Counted from the first letter of the stretch, positions 1 through 7,455 are shown. The stretch is 12,456 nt of DNA from Deinococcus sp. (GCF_030523985.1 NZ_JAUNHK010000002.1:13637-26092), one strand, 5' to 3'. Translations and numbers: made by a program. The notes: generated from the letters alone by a model not told the origin.

Positions 1-3000
1 CATTTCGCCAGTCGGCCTGGGCCGTGAAATCGAGCGGCTGGCCCTGGTAGCGCGTCCCGCCCAGGCGCACGCGGCCCTGGGTCGCGCCGAACTGCGCCGT
101 GACCACACCCGGCGAAATGGCGGCGCGAACCTCGGCGGGCAAGCCAGCCAGCAGCGGGGAAAGGGGGGTGGAGAGCTGGCCCCCCAGCGCCGGAAGCAGT
201 TGCACCCGCCCCGACAGTGGCCCACTGGGAAGGGCCGCCAGCACGTCGCCGTCGCCCGCCAGCCGCACCTGCCCGGCCCGATTGAGGTCGCCGGTCCAGA
301 GGGCATAGGCCGCGTTCAGGCCGCCCGCCCAGCGCCCGCCCTGGTAAATCAGGCCGCCCAGGTCGGCCCGCGCTCCGGTCAGCGAGGCCCGCAGGGGAAT
401 GCTCTGCGCCGGAACCACCAGACGGGCCGCATCGTTGCCGAATTGCTGCTGCCGCAGGGTGAGTGTGCCGCGCAGGTCGTCGGGGCCACCGCTGGCCCGC
501 GCCGTGAAATAGGGCCCGTCCGAGACCAGCCGCAGGTCGCTGAGGGTCGCAGGCAGAAGGAGGCGGCCCGTCAGTTCGACCCGCTGCCCGGCCACCGCAC
601 CGCTGGCCCGCACCCGCCCGCCTTCCGCCCGCAGGTCAAGCGTCCCGGCGCGAACTTGCCCGGTCAGTTGCCCGCCCCGCGCCCGCAGTTGCCCGGTCAG
701 GCGCTGCCCGGCGAGGGTCAGCCCCCCCAGTTCGAGGTCGAGGTCGTCGAAGCCGTCAAGTCGTAGTCGCCCGCTGCCGCCCTGGGCGTCGGTCACGCTG
801 AGCAGGCCGCGTGGGTGCGCTCCGGTGCCCTGGATGTTGCCGTCCACCAGCACGTTGCCCTGCCCCGGAATCGCCAGGGGGCCGCTCACGTCCAGGTCGT
901 AGCGTCCAGCGGGCAGCGAGGCGGTGCCACGCGCCTGCAACCCCTCGGGGCCGCGCACCAGTACGTTCAGGGTGTTCCAGGGACCGCCGAGCGACAGGGT
1001 GTACTGGTCGAGGGTGCCGCTGGCCTGCACCTCGCCCCGGAAAGACGACGAGGACGCGCCGCCGACGGGAGGCCCCCAGGTGGCGCGGCCCTGAACGCGC
1101 CCGCTCTGCCCGAAAGCGGTGAGGGACTGGGCACCACTGAGCCGCAGCAGCCCGCTTTCGCCGTCGTAGGCGGCTTGCAGGTCGCCCCAGCGCCCGCCGA
1201 CTTGCAGCGCCGGGGTCAGCGTGCCGCTGAGGTCGAGCGTCTGGGCGGGCAGTGTCACCCCACCGAACGAGAGTTCGCCCGTGCGCCCGCGCAGGCTGGC
1301 GGTCAGCCGTTCGTATGGCCCCTGCACGGCGGCCTGCAAGGTCTGGCCCAGATACCGGGCCGCGCCGCTTACCTGCACGCGGGGGTAGACCTGCCCGGTC
1401 AGGCGGGCGGTCACGGCTTCACCGTTCAGCGGCAGCGCGGCTTGCAGGTCGGCCTGCACCTCTCCGCCGGGCGCGGTGCCGGGTCGCCGGGTCAGGAGGC
1501 CGCGCAGGGCCACGCCGCTCAGTTGCCCGTTCAGCTTCGCCGTGCCGCCCAGCCCGCGCAGATTCAAGTCGAGGGTGCCGCTCAGGTCGCGCTGGCCCTG
1601 GGGCAGCAAGGGACGCAGCGCCGCGAGGTCAATTCGGCCTGTCGCATCGAGGTTCTGCCCGCTGAGGACGCCGCTGGCGCTTTCGCCCCGCGTGTTTAGG
1701 GTAAAGCGGACTCCAGGGTTCTCGCCCGCCGCGAGGCTGAACACGCCGCCGATGTCGCTGCCCGACAGCCGCGCCGTGGTGCGGTAGGGGGCGCTGAGGT
1801 CGCTCTCGGCCAGCACGGTCACACCCCCGGCGCTGCCCCGCAGACTCGCCACGCTGCCGCGCAGGTCGGCCCGTAGGTCGTAGCCCTGGCCCTGGGCGCT
1901 CAGTTGCCCAGTGACCCGCCAGTCCTGCCCCGCGCCGGGCGGGGTCGCCTGCACGTCGCCGCTGACCCGCACGCCGCCCAGCACGCTCAGGCGGTCAAGA
2001 CTCGCGCTGACGTTGCCGCCATCCCAGGTCAGGCGCTGCGTCTGTGGCCCGTTTCCCTGCCCGAAAGCGAACCGGGCCGTCTGCCGATTGCCGCTGAGCG
2101 TCAGGCGGCCCCGCAGCGGCGCGTCCAGCCCCGGAGCCTGGGCCGTCAGATCGCCCGCCAGCGTGCTGTTCTGGGCGTCCAGCGTGCCCGTGCCGTTCAG
2201 CTCCACGCCCGAAACCTGCACGCCCCGCGCCGTCCACTCGCCCCGGAACTGTGGGTCGAGGTCGAGGATGACGCGCCCAGCTGGGCCTGCTCGGTTGGCG
2301 GGGTTGGCTGTGTTCAGGTCGGCCCGTAGGCCCGCCGGGGTCAGCCGGGCCGTGCCTGCCACCTCCAGCGGCCCCACCTGCCCCCCGCTGATGTCGGCGC
2401 GGAGGTCTTCGGGCCGCCCGCTGAGGGCCACCCGCGCCCGCGCCGCGCCGTAGTCGGGGTTGAGGATGGCCTGAAGGTCGCCTCCCTGCATGGCGTAGCG
2501 CCCTTTCATCGGCCCGCCGAGCGCTTGCCCGGTCAGGGTGAGGGCGTTGTCGGCCCCGATTCGCGCTGCTATGTCCAGCGGTTTTCCGGCGAGGTCGCCC
2601 TTCCAGCCCACCGTGCCCGCTCGCCCGATGGCCCATTGCCCGCGCAGTTGCTGCTCTCCGGCGAGTTTGGTGTAGGCGCTAAACGCCACATCGTTGGTCT
2701 GGGGCGTGGTGGCCCCGTCGCGGTTGAGCAGGGTGTACTCGGCCCGCAGTCGCCGCAGCGGAACGCCGCCCAGCATGGCTCCGTCCGGCCCGTCGCCCCC
2801 CTTGACATATCCCTTGACCCGCACGGTCGACCAGCCGCCCGCCGTGACCCGCAGCTTCAGGTCGCCCTGCCCGGTGGTTCCCAGCGAACGGGCCAGCCCC
2901 GCCACCGTCGGGTCGGCGTCCACCGTGACCGTCCAGTGTTCGGCCCTGAGGTCGGCGGCTCCCTGCGCGGCTACCGGCCCGTCCCAGGCGCGGCCCGCGA

Positions 3001-3784
3001 GGTTCAGGGTCACGTCGTCGCCCCGGTGCGCGGCGCGGCCCGACACCTGCCGCACTTCCACGAATTCGGCGTCCGGCACGCGCAGCAGCCCGTCCGTCAG
3101 TTTCACGTCGCCCTGCACGGTATGCGGGAAAAGGACGTAGCGGCCCTGCAACTTCCCGGCCTCCACGCCCGCCCAGTAGGGGCGCAGGATGCGGGCATCG
3201 GCGGCGAAATTGATGGCGTAGACGTTCGCGCCGCCCTGCTCGGTCACCTGCACGTCGCCCCAGAGCTTGCCGTCGGCGGTGCGCCCGCTGAAATTCACGC
3301 GTCCGTCGGGGCCGGGCGACAGGTCGAGGCGGGCGTCGGGCACGTTGACCCCGCTGCCGTCCACGGTCAGGCGGGTGTTTTTGACCTCCACGCGGTTGAC
3401 CAGCACTTGCCAGCCGCCGCCCGCGCCCCCGCCGCCCCCGTTCGTCCCAATGAGGTCTTTCAGCCGCAGCGCCACGTCCCCGTCGGTCACGCTGACATTG
3501 ACCCGCAGCCGCCGCGCCGCCCAGTCCACGCCCGCCAGGTTCACGGCGGCCTCGCCAGCTTTGAGCTTGATGCCAGGCTGGGCCAGCGCCGCTTGCGACA
3601 GCTTGGGCGACCAGAGGGGGCCGCTGACCTGCTCGGCGCTCAGGCCGATTTGTTCGCCGTAGTGACGCAGGAGTGCCCCGCCGAACAGCAGCGGCGTGTA
3701 GGCCAGGGTGCCGAGGAGCAGGCCGCCCCCCAGCAGCAGCCAGGGCCAGCGCCGTGCCCGCCGCAGCGTACGGACACGGTTCAC
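1..3784 (-). CDS. tamB: TamB/AsmA-like (DUF490-type) envelope protein, N-terminal 1261 residues, C-terminus outside window
   Basis: One open frame runs from a GTG at 3784 to base 1 without a visible stop. I checked its phase at about 1001, 1751, 2465 and 3122. An in-frame TGA lies five codons upstream of the GTG, with no other start between them, and a G-run precedes it as a weak ribosome site. Residues 1-12 are basic and 13-39 form one hydrophobic segment, so the product is probably anchored in the inner membrane with the rest in the periplasm. The remainder is low in Cys, rich in Gly, Leu, Thr and Asp, and made of short alternating strands such as GDLKLRVTAGG and GTLDLNLRGLGG. That is the look of the TamB/AsmA beta-groove proteins, which bridge inner and outer membranes and are linked to lipid transport or outer-membrane protein assembly. 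The diagnostic C-terminal DUF490 domain would lie off the left edge, so the family call rests on N-terminal architecture and size. A different AsmA-superfamily member is possible. Confidence 0.82.
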   Translation of the reverse strand, partial: MNRVRTLRRARRWPWLLLGGGLLLGTLAYTPLLFGGALLRHYGEQIGLSAEQVSGPLWSPKLSQAALAQPGIKLKAGEAAVNLAGVDWAARRLRVNVSVTDGDVALRLKDLIGTNGGGGGAGGGWQVLVNRVEVKNTRLTVDGSGVNVPDARLDLSPGPDGRVNFSGRTADGKLWGDVQVTEQGGANVYAINFAADARILRPYWAGVEAGKLQGRYVLFPHTVQGDVKLTDGLLRVPDAEFVEVRQVSGRAAHRGDDVTLNLAGRAWDGPVAAQGAADLRAEHWTVTVDADPTVAGLARSLGTTGQGDLKLRVTAGGWSTVRVKGYVKGGDGPDGAMLGGVPLRRLRAEYTLLNRDGATTPQTNDVAFSAYTKLAGEQQLRGQWAIGRAGTVGWKGDLAGKPLDIAARIGADNALTLTGQALGGPMKGRYAMQGGDLQAILNPDYGAARARVALSGRPEDLRADISGGQVGPLEVAGTARLTPAGLRADLNTANPANRAGPAGRVILDLDPQFRGEWTARGVQVSGVELNGTGTLDAQNSTLAGDLTAQAPGLDAPLRGRLTLSGNRQTARFAFGQGNGPQTQRLTWDGGNVSASLDRLSVLGGVRVSGDVQATPPGAGQDWRVTGQLSAQGQGYDLRADLRGSVASLRGSAGGVTVLAESDLSAPYRTTARLSGSDIGGVFSLAAGENPGVRFTLNTRGESASGVLSGQNLDATGRIDLAALRPLLPQGQRDLSGTLDLNLRGLGGTAKLNGQLSGVALRGLLTRRPGTAPGGEVQADLQAALPLNGEAVTARLTGQVYPRVQVSGAARYLGQTLQAAVQGPYERLTASLRGRTGELSFGGVTLPAQTLDLSGTLTPALQVGGRWGDLQAAYDGESGLLRLSGAQSLTAFGQSGRVQGRATWGPPVGGASSSSFRGEVQASGTLDQYTLSLGGPWNTLNVLVRGPEGLQARGTASLPAGRYDLDVSGPLAIPGQGNVLVDGNIQGTGAHPRGLLSVTDAQGGSGRLRLDGFDDLDLELGGLTLAGQRLTGQLRARGGQLTGQVRAGTLDLRAEGGRVRASGAVAGQRVELTGRLLLPATLSDLRLVSDGPYFTARASGGPDDLRGTLTLRQQQFGNDAARLVVPAQSIPLRASLTGARADLGGLIYQGGRWAGGLNAAYALWTGDLNRAGQVRLAGDGDVLAALPSGPLSGRVQLLPALGGQLSTPLSPLLAGLPAEVRAAISPGVVTAQFGATQGRVRLGGTRYQGQPLDFTAQADWRN

Positions 3785-3829
3785 GCGGCCCCCCTGTCAG
3801 ATACAGGAAAAGCCGCGTGGCGCTCGGAC

Positions 3830-3865
3830 AAAAAGGCAGGGGCAAAGCCGGACATCAACCCCTGC
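3830..3865 (-). terminator. Possible intrinsic terminator or attenuator upstream of tamB
   Basis: Read on the minus strand, a 7-base perfect stem (GCAGGGG at 3859-3865, CCCCTGC at 3836-3842) with a 16-base loop is followed within a base by TTTTT (3830-3834). It lies between the 58-residue membrane protein gene and the tamB GTG. It could end the upstream transcript or attenuate read-through into tamB. The loop is long and the T-run short, so strength is uncertain. Confidence 0.45.
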
Positions 3866-3871
3866 ATTGTA
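3866..3871 (-). promoter_or_regulatory. Candidate -10 box (TACAAT) for tamB
   Basis: On the minus strand TACAAT, a near-consensus -10 hexamer, lies about 80 bases upstream of the tamB GTG. I see no good -35 at 16-18 bases upstream (the best is GACACA-like). If it is used, the transcript would start at the hairpin of 3836-3865, giving a structured leader. This is one hexamer in a GC-rich region and remains weak evidence. Confidence 0.25.
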
Positions 3872-3927
3872 GGCAGCCTAAATGAGCATGTGTCCTGCCC
3901 GGCAAAAGTGGGGCAGCCCCTCCCCGG

Positions 3928-4104
3928 TCAGATGAAAAGCGGGGCGTCCGGGTCTTCGGGTTGCAGGCGGTCGCGGCGCGAGAGGTACTTGGCCCCGGCG
4001 ATGCCACCCAGGGCGCCGACGGACAGGACAAGGAGCAGCCACAGCAAGACGGCCGGGGAGTCGGTGCGCGCACGCTTACTCCGGGGAGAGTGACGAAAAG
4101 CCAT
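3928..4104 (-). CDS. 58-residue single-pass membrane protein, unknown function
   Basis: ATG at 4104 opens a 58-codon frame ending in TGA at 3928. The N-terminus is strongly basic (FRHSPRSKRARTD, residues 3-15). Residues 18-38 form one hydrophobic, Gly/Ala-containing transmembrane segment (AVLLWLLLVLSVGALGGIAG). The tail is polar and acidic (RRDRLQPEDPDAP). By the positive-inside rule the N-terminus should be cytoplasmic, although basic residues flank both ends. I do not recognise a family. A gene is supported by the membrane-protein pattern, by a TATGCT box 6 bases before the ATG as in leaderless Deinococcus genes, and by its position upstream of tamB in the same direction. No Shine-Dalgarno is evident. 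An overlapping 159-codon frame in another phase looks like a shadow, being Ser/Pro/Arg-rich and antisense to the lipoprotein gene. Confidence 0.62.
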   Translation of the reverse strand: MAFRHSPRSKRARTDSPAVLLWLLLVLSVGALGGIAGAKYLSRRDRLQPEDPDAPLFI

Positions 4105-4110
4105 GACATC

Positions 4111-4116
4111 AGCATA
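4111..4116 (-). promoter_or_regulatory. Candidate -10 box for leaderless transcription of the 58-residue membrane protein gene
   Basis: Minus strand TATGCT ends 6 bases before the ATG at 4104, the TANNNT spacing seen in many leaderless Deinococcus genes. The 51-base gap to the divergent lipoprotein ATG (4156) must hold both promoters. A CATACT at 4143-4148 is the best plus-strand counterpart, 7 bases before that ATG. No convincing -35 boxes are visible. Confidence 0.4.
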
Positions 4117-4155
4117 ACAGTCAGCGCCTCACTTTCGCCCGGCATACTGGCCTGC

Positions 4156-4542
4156 ATGAAAGCCGCCGCCCTCAGACCGCCGCTGCTCGCCGCGCTGCTG
4201 CTCGCGCCCCTGCTCAGCGGTTGCCGTTTCAATTTCGTGCCGCTGATTCCGCCGCCCGTGCAGGTGTCGCTGCCCATCCGCATCACCCAGGCCGACCTGA
4301 AGCGAGAAGGGGACACGCTGGTGCTGGCGGTCACGCTGGACGGGCGACTGGAACCCGGCTACCTGACCGCCCACTGGTTCGACGGCGCAAAGGAACTCGG
4401 CACCGACAGCGTGTATCTAGACGCCCAGACCCGCAGCGCTGCCCTGCGCCTGCCCGTCACAGGCAAAGGGGCTTACCGCGCCGTGCTGAGTTTCGGCGGC
4501 ACGGTGCTGCGGCAGGTCGAACTGTACGAGGTCAACCCGTGA
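4156..4542 (+). CDS. Small secreted lipoprotein, unknown function (128 aa)
   Basis: The N-terminus is a textbook lipoprotein signal peptide. A single Lys is followed by a Leu/Ala-rich core (residues 10-19) and the lipobox Leu20-Ser-Gly-Cys23, predicting lipid attachment at Cys23. The mature chain begins with a Pro-rich stretch (FVPLIPPPVQ) and continues as about 90 residues of predicted beta strands (LVLAVTLDG, YLTAHWFDG, YRAVLSFGG, RQVELYEVNP). This resembles a small Ig-like or FixG-like beta sandwich. No catalytic motif is visible and I do not recognise a named family. The ATG has no clear Shine-Dalgarno and follows a CATACT box by 7 bases, so a leaderless message is likely. Its stop overlaps the next gene by 4 bases, so the two are co-translated. 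Confidence 0.82.
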   Translation: MKAAALRPPLLAALLLAPLLSGCRFNFVPLIPPPVQVSLPIRITQADLKREGDTLVLAVTLDGRLEPGYLTAHWFDGAKELGTDSVYLDAQTRSAALRLPVTGKGAYRAVLSFGGTVLRQVELYEVNP

Positions 4543-4973
4543 GTGCTCCAGTGTGGTCCGGGCGGGTGTGGTCAGGCGTAGTGGAGTGGACGGCGGGCGA
4601 GCGCGAACGCTTCGTGTGGCGAGAGGGGCAGGTCGTGCCCTACCGCACCGAACCCTGGCCCGCCCCGGTCAACTACGGTTGCCTGCCCGGCACGCTCAAC
4701 CCCGCCGACGCTGCCGAGGTGGACGCGGTGTGGCTGGGCGACCCACTGCCCGTCGGTCAGCAGTTGCGCCTGAGTCCCAGTGGCCTGCTGTGGCTGGCGG
4801 ACGGCGACCACAAGGTGGTTTTTGGGGAGGCACGGGAAGCCGACCTCGCCGCGCTGCTGGCGTGGTTTCCACCGGAACGCGGGGCCAAGTGGCTGGACGC
4901 CGCCGCTGCCCAGGCGTGGCTGAGTGAAGTGGGGCAGGGTGAACCGGGCGCGGCAGACGGCCCCATCGCTTAA
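4539..4973 (+). CDS. Diverged soluble inorganic-pyrophosphatase-like protein (144 aa)
   Basis: Translation starts at a GTG whose bases overlap the lipoprotein stop (GTGA), with a GAGG motif about 8 bases upstream. An in-frame ATG at 4221 lies inside the lipoprotein gene and is not credible. Residues 43-53 (PVNYGCLPGTL) match the class I pyrophosphatase signature (E. coli YPCNYGYINHTL). They are followed at the right distance by D57-x4-D62, the place of the family's D-G-D-P-x-D metal site. Upstream E16 and R36 may match E. coli Glu20 and Arg43. Downstream D88-G-D90-H-K92 resembles the D..D.K segment. The middle metal-site Asp is Ala59, the GD-P core is lost, and the Lys/Glu pair near E. coli 29-31 is not evident. 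The chain is also about 30 residues short. It may be a weak phosphatase or a non-catalytic relative. The alignment was made by eye. Confidence 0.68.
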   Translation: MSAPVWSGRVWSGVVEWTAGERERFVWREGQVVPYRTEPWPAPVNYGCLPGTLNPADAAEVDAVWLGDPLPVGQQLRLSPSGLLWLADGDHKVVFGEAREADLAALLAWFPPERGAKWLDAAAAQAWLSEVGQGEPGAADGPIA

Positions 4974-5028
4974 CGCCTGTCCCCCCGGCCCTCACCTCCC
5001 GTCAGCCTGTGGCGGGCAAGGTAAGGAC

Positions 5029-5844
5029 ATGAGAAATTTGATGCTCACCCTGGCCCTGCTCGCGGGCGGCGCGTCTGCACAGACGAACCTGACTGCTCAG
5101 GCGAACGTGACCACTGCTCCGGCCCCCTCGCAGACTTCGACGGCTCCGGCGTCCAAGGTCTACCCCTCGGGCTACACCTTCCGCCAGATGCTTGACGCGC
5201 TCGGCGCCCTCAAGGGTGTGGAACTGCGCGGCGTGGGCTTCGACGAACGCGGCTACCTTAACCTGACCGTGGCCGACGACGCGACCCGGCAGCAGGCCAT
5301 AGACAAGGTGGCGGCGGCGGGCCTGCCGACGGGCGTGCTGGCTTTTGGCGGCGTGCCCCTCAGCGGGGCGGCCCAGGGCAGCGCCACCGGCACCGTGACC
5401 GAAACGCCCGCTGGTCAGGCTCCCGTAACCCCCGGCCCTTCCAGCCTGCCCAGCGACGGGCAGCCGCTCAGCCAGCCCCACCGCGCCGAGTTGCGCGGCC
5501 CGAGCAGCGTCCGGGCAGGCGAGGCGAACACCTGGAGTTTCACCCTGACCAACCTGGGCAGCAGCGCCATCCGCCTCGAACACGGGGCCTGCGACGTGCG
5601 GTTCGAGGTGGTCAGTGCGGCGGGCGAAATCGTGCGGCCCGAGCCCAAAAACACCATCTGCACCATGCAACTGGTCTACACCAACGTGACCCCCGGCGAG
5701 ACCCAGGAAGTGCAAAACATCGGCTGGGAAGGCAAAGATGCTGCCGGGCAACTCGTCCCCGCAGGCGAGTACACCCTCCGCGCCGTGTTCCGGGGCGCAG
5801 GCCAGCGCAGCGAAGTGGCCGAGTTGAAGGTGACGGTGCAGTAA
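5029..5844 (+). CDS. Secreted protein with C-terminal BsuPI-like Ig domain (271 aa)
   Basis: ATG at 5029 has AAGG 7 bases upstream and gives a clean Sec signal peptide (MRNLMLTLALLAGGASA), with cleavage after Ala17. A Thr/Ala/Pro-rich linker (about 18-42) leads to a small alpha/beta domain (about 46-111, SGYTFRQMLDALGAL then VELRGVGFDERGYLNL). I do not recognise that domain. A second Pro/Thr/Gly linker (about 112-150) follows. Residues 151-271 form an Ig-like sandwich of the BsuPI (intracellular proteinase inhibitor) type. It shows an FTLTN strand, a Cys188-X22-Cys211 pair, VTPGETQEV, then W-E-G-K-D-A-A-G and PAGEYTL. The Cys pair probably forms a periplasmic disulfide. Proteinase inhibition is known for one founding member only and should not be assumed. 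An in-frame ATG at 5041 is a possible alternative start. The gene is 55 bases after the pyrophosphatase-like gene in the same direction, so it is probably co-transcribed. Confidence 0.82.
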   Translation: MRNLMLTLALLAGGASAQTNLTAQANVTTAPAPSQTSTAPASKVYPSGYTFRQMLDALGALKGVELRGVGFDERGYLNLTVADDATRQQAIDKVAAAGLPTGVLAFGGVPLSGAAQGSATGTVTETPAGQAPVTPGPSSLPSDGQPLSQPHRAELRGPSSVRAGEANTWSFTLTNLGSSAIRLEHGACDVRFEVVSAAGEIVRPEPKNTICTMQLVYTNVTPGETQEVQNIGWEGKDAAGQLVPAGEYTLRAVFRGAGQRSEVAELKVTVQ

Positions 5845-5853
5845 AACGCCGTA

Positions 5854-5898
5854 CCGAAAAGGGAGCCAGAGCGTCGGCCCTGGCTTCCTTCTTTTCGG
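5854..5898. terminator. Bidirectional hairpin terminator between convergent genes
   Basis: A long stem pairs CCGAAAAG (5854-5861) with CTTTTCGG (5891-5898) and, inside it, AGCCAG (5864-5869) with CTGGCT (5880-5885). The A-run on one side and T-run on the other let it work in both directions. It begins 9 bases after the 5844 stop and ends 11 bases before the 5910 stop of the opposing gene. Confidence 0.85.
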
Positions 5899-5909
5899 TC
5901 AGACCTGCC

Positions 5910-6644
5910 CTACTTCACCGTAAACCACTTCATCACGCTCTCGCCCACCTGCCACATCAGCGCCGTGTAATTCCCCGCTGGCAGCGCGGGGAGTTTGCCA
6001 CGCCATGGCTCCAGATGAACGCCACCCGACGGGACCAGCGTAGGCCGATAATCCGACGTGCAAGCCCCGCCTTCGGGCTTGTTGTCGTAGACCACCTTGC
6101 CGTTGCCATTGCGAATCAGCAGGCCCGCGCCGCATAGCCGCATGTCCCGCTCGACCGTACTGCGCCAGATGTTGCGCGAGGCGACCTGCATTTGCAGCGG
6201 TTGCCCGGCCTTGGCTTTGGAAAAGACCAGTTCGGTCACGAACGGCCCCGGCCCCACGTTCACCGTCGCCGTGGCATAGAGCGGCGGCTGGGTACGCAGC
6301 GTCAGGATGGCGGTGTACGCGCCAGGATTCAGTTTCATGGGCAGGGTGACGTTGAACACACGGGACTTGCCCGCCCGAAAGGTCACTTTCTCGCCCGTGT
6401 CGCAGTCGGCGGCCAGATACCGCTGGGTCAGCGGCGGCCCACCTGCCTTGTCGTAGACCTTGAAGATGGGGCAGGGCACCGTGTCGCCGCGAAAACCGTT
6501 CAGGGTGACGGTGTTGGGGCTGTAGACGATGAGGCGCAGTTTGGCCTGCTGGGTCGCCAGCACATCAAGCTGCTGCAATTCCAGGCTGACCTCTGCGGAG
6601 GCGGTGGAGGCGAGAAGCAGCGGGAGAAGCCAGAGGGAGCGCAT
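5910..6644 (-). CDS. Secreted protein with two BsuPI-like Ig domains (244 aa), paralogue of the 6713-7450 gene
   Basis: The start at 6644 gives a Sec signal peptide (MRSLWLLPLLLASTASA) cleaved after Ala17. Two beta-sandwich domains follow. Domain 1 (about 18-130) has Cys58-X22-Cys81 and ends with LNPGAYTAILTL. Domain 2 (about 135-244) has an ASRNIW strand, RLCGAGLLIRNGNGKVVY with Cys171-X23-Cys195, and LPAGNYTALMWQ. These fit the BsuPI-like fold, and the paired cysteines suggest one disulfide per domain in the periplasm. The product aligns along its length with the 245-residue product of the next gene upstream on this strand, sharing for example RLCG, the G-x-x-V-Y turn and LPAGxY. No enzymatic motif is seen, so a binding or inhibitory role is only a guess. 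No clear Shine-Dalgarno precedes the start. Confidence 0.82.
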   Translation of the reverse strand: MRSLWLLPLLLASTASAEVSLELQQLDVLATQQAKLRLIVYSPNTVTLNGFRGDTVPCPIFKVYDKAGGPPLTQRYLAADCDTGEKVTFRAGKSRVFNVTLPMKLNPGAYTAILTLRTQPPLYATATVNVGPGPFVTELVFSKAKAGQPLQMQVASRNIWRSTVERDMRLCGAGLLIRNGNGKVVYDNKPEGGACTSDYRPTLVPSGGVHLEPWRGKLPALPAGNYTALMWQVGESVMKWFTVK

Positions 6645-6649
6645 AGGCC

Positions 6650-6681
6650 CATGCTGCCGCTGGCAAGCTGACGGAGTGTGA
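6650..6681. repeat. Copy 1 of a 32-base sequence shared upstream of both BsuPI-like paralogues
   Basis: Bases 6650-6681 match 7456-7487 with one mismatch (G6662 against C7468). In both places the segment lies directly upstream of a minus-strand paralogue start. A looser match continues to the CGGCGGA motif at 6695-6701. Within this copy AAGCTGAC (6665-6672) and GTCAGCTT (6688-6695) form a perfect 8-base inverted repeat around a 15-base loop. It is probably a duplicated promoter/regulatory region; I could not place a -10 box with confidence. Confidence 0.75.
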
Positions 6682-6712
6682 AAAGGGGTCAGCTTCCGGC
6701 GGAGGGAGGGGG

Positions 6713-7450
6713 TTACTTCACCTTAAAAGAGCCGACTGCGCTGCCAAAATTGTTCCAGTGAAAGACCTGGTAGGTGCCAGCAGGCAGCCTGATTTTCCTG
6801 CCCCATTCCTCGGTGTGCTGCTGCCCTGGCTTGAGCGTGATGGGGCGCAGGTCACCCGTGCAGACTTGCGGTTTTGGCGACTCGTAGACCGTTTGGCCCA
6901 GCCTGTCCCGAATCAGAAAGTCCGTTCCGCACAGCCGCAAGTCCTGCGAAAAAGTCTTGCCGGAAACATTGCGCGTGACCACCTTGAGCGTGATGACCTC
7001 GCCGCTGAGATAAACGGGATTCAGGTCAAGCCACTGGACGACCTGGGGAATGTTCTGGACCCCGAAAAAGGTAGTCAGGGCGGCTTTATGCCCGTTGACC
7101 GAGTCATTGAACGTGAGCTTTGCCTTATACGTCCCAGCGGGCAAGGCGACAGGCAGTGTGAGCGTGTAGAGCCTTTGCCCCCGCGCTGGAATGGTGACAT
7201 TGTCCAGGCTTTCGGCACAGTGGACTTTGGGAAGAGGCAGTATTTTCTGCGTTCCTGACGGGCGGATTTCCACTGTGGGGCAAGTCGCCCTGTTGAAAAT
7301 GGCGGGCTGCGGGTTCGGGTTGGCAATCAGCAGCGTGACTTTGACATTTTGCCCAGCAAAAGTCTGATTGGGGTAGGGGCTGAGTTGCAGGTCGGCGGCA
7401 AGGCCCGAAGTGCTGAGCGCTAGGGCAAAGGCGGGCAAAAGTGGACGCAT
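6713..7450 (-). CDS. Secreted protein with two BsuPI-like Ig domains (245 aa), paralogue of the 5910-6644 gene
   Basis: The frame is open upstream to 7966, but the signal peptide (MRPLLPAFALALSTSGLAA) begins at the ATG at 7450. The longer reading would cover an Arg/Gln-rich shadow, so 7450 is chosen. Domain 1 (about 20-130) has Cys57-X20-Cys78 and LPAGTYKAKLTF. Domain 2 (about 137-245) has VTRNVSGK, RLCGTDFLIRDRLGQTVY with Cys174-X22-Cys197, LKPGQQHTEEW and LPAGTYQVFHW. Architecture, length and motifs match the neighbouring 244-residue protein, and their upstream DNA matches too, so the pair arose by tandem duplication that included the control region. The protein domains have since diverged widely while the upstream 32 bases stayed nearly identical. 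It is probably periplasmic; the function is unknown. Confidence 0.82.
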   Translation of the reverse strand: MRPLLPAFALALSTSGLAADLQLSPYPNQTFAGQNVKVTLLIANPNPQPAIFNRATCPTVEIRPSGTQKILPLPKVHCAESLDNVTIPARGQRLYTLTLPVALPAGTYKAKLTFNDSVNGHKAALTTFFGVQNIPQVVQWLDLNPVYLSGEVITLKVVTRNVSGKTFSQDLRLCGTDFLIRDRLGQTVYESPKPQVCTGDLRPITLKPGQQHTEEWGRKIRLPAGTYQVFHWNNFGSAVGSFKVK

Positions 7451-7455
7451 ACAGC

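Noticed and set aside
2525..4093. 522-codon plus-strand frame across the tamB region
   Set aside because: Pro/Arg/Ala-rich with no coherent strand or motif pattern, and opposite the coherent TamB-like frame, so it is a shadow.
4221..4538. ATG at 4221 as the start of the pyrophosphatase-like protein
   Set aside because: The added residues lie inside the lipoprotein gene in another frame and are Arg-rich. The GTGA overlap at 4539 is the natural start.
6665..6695. Inverted repeat AAGCTGAC/GTCAGCTT as a terminator for the 6713-7450 gene
   Set aside because: There is no T-run after the stem in the minus direction, and it overlaps the shared upstream sequence, so a regulatory site is more likely.
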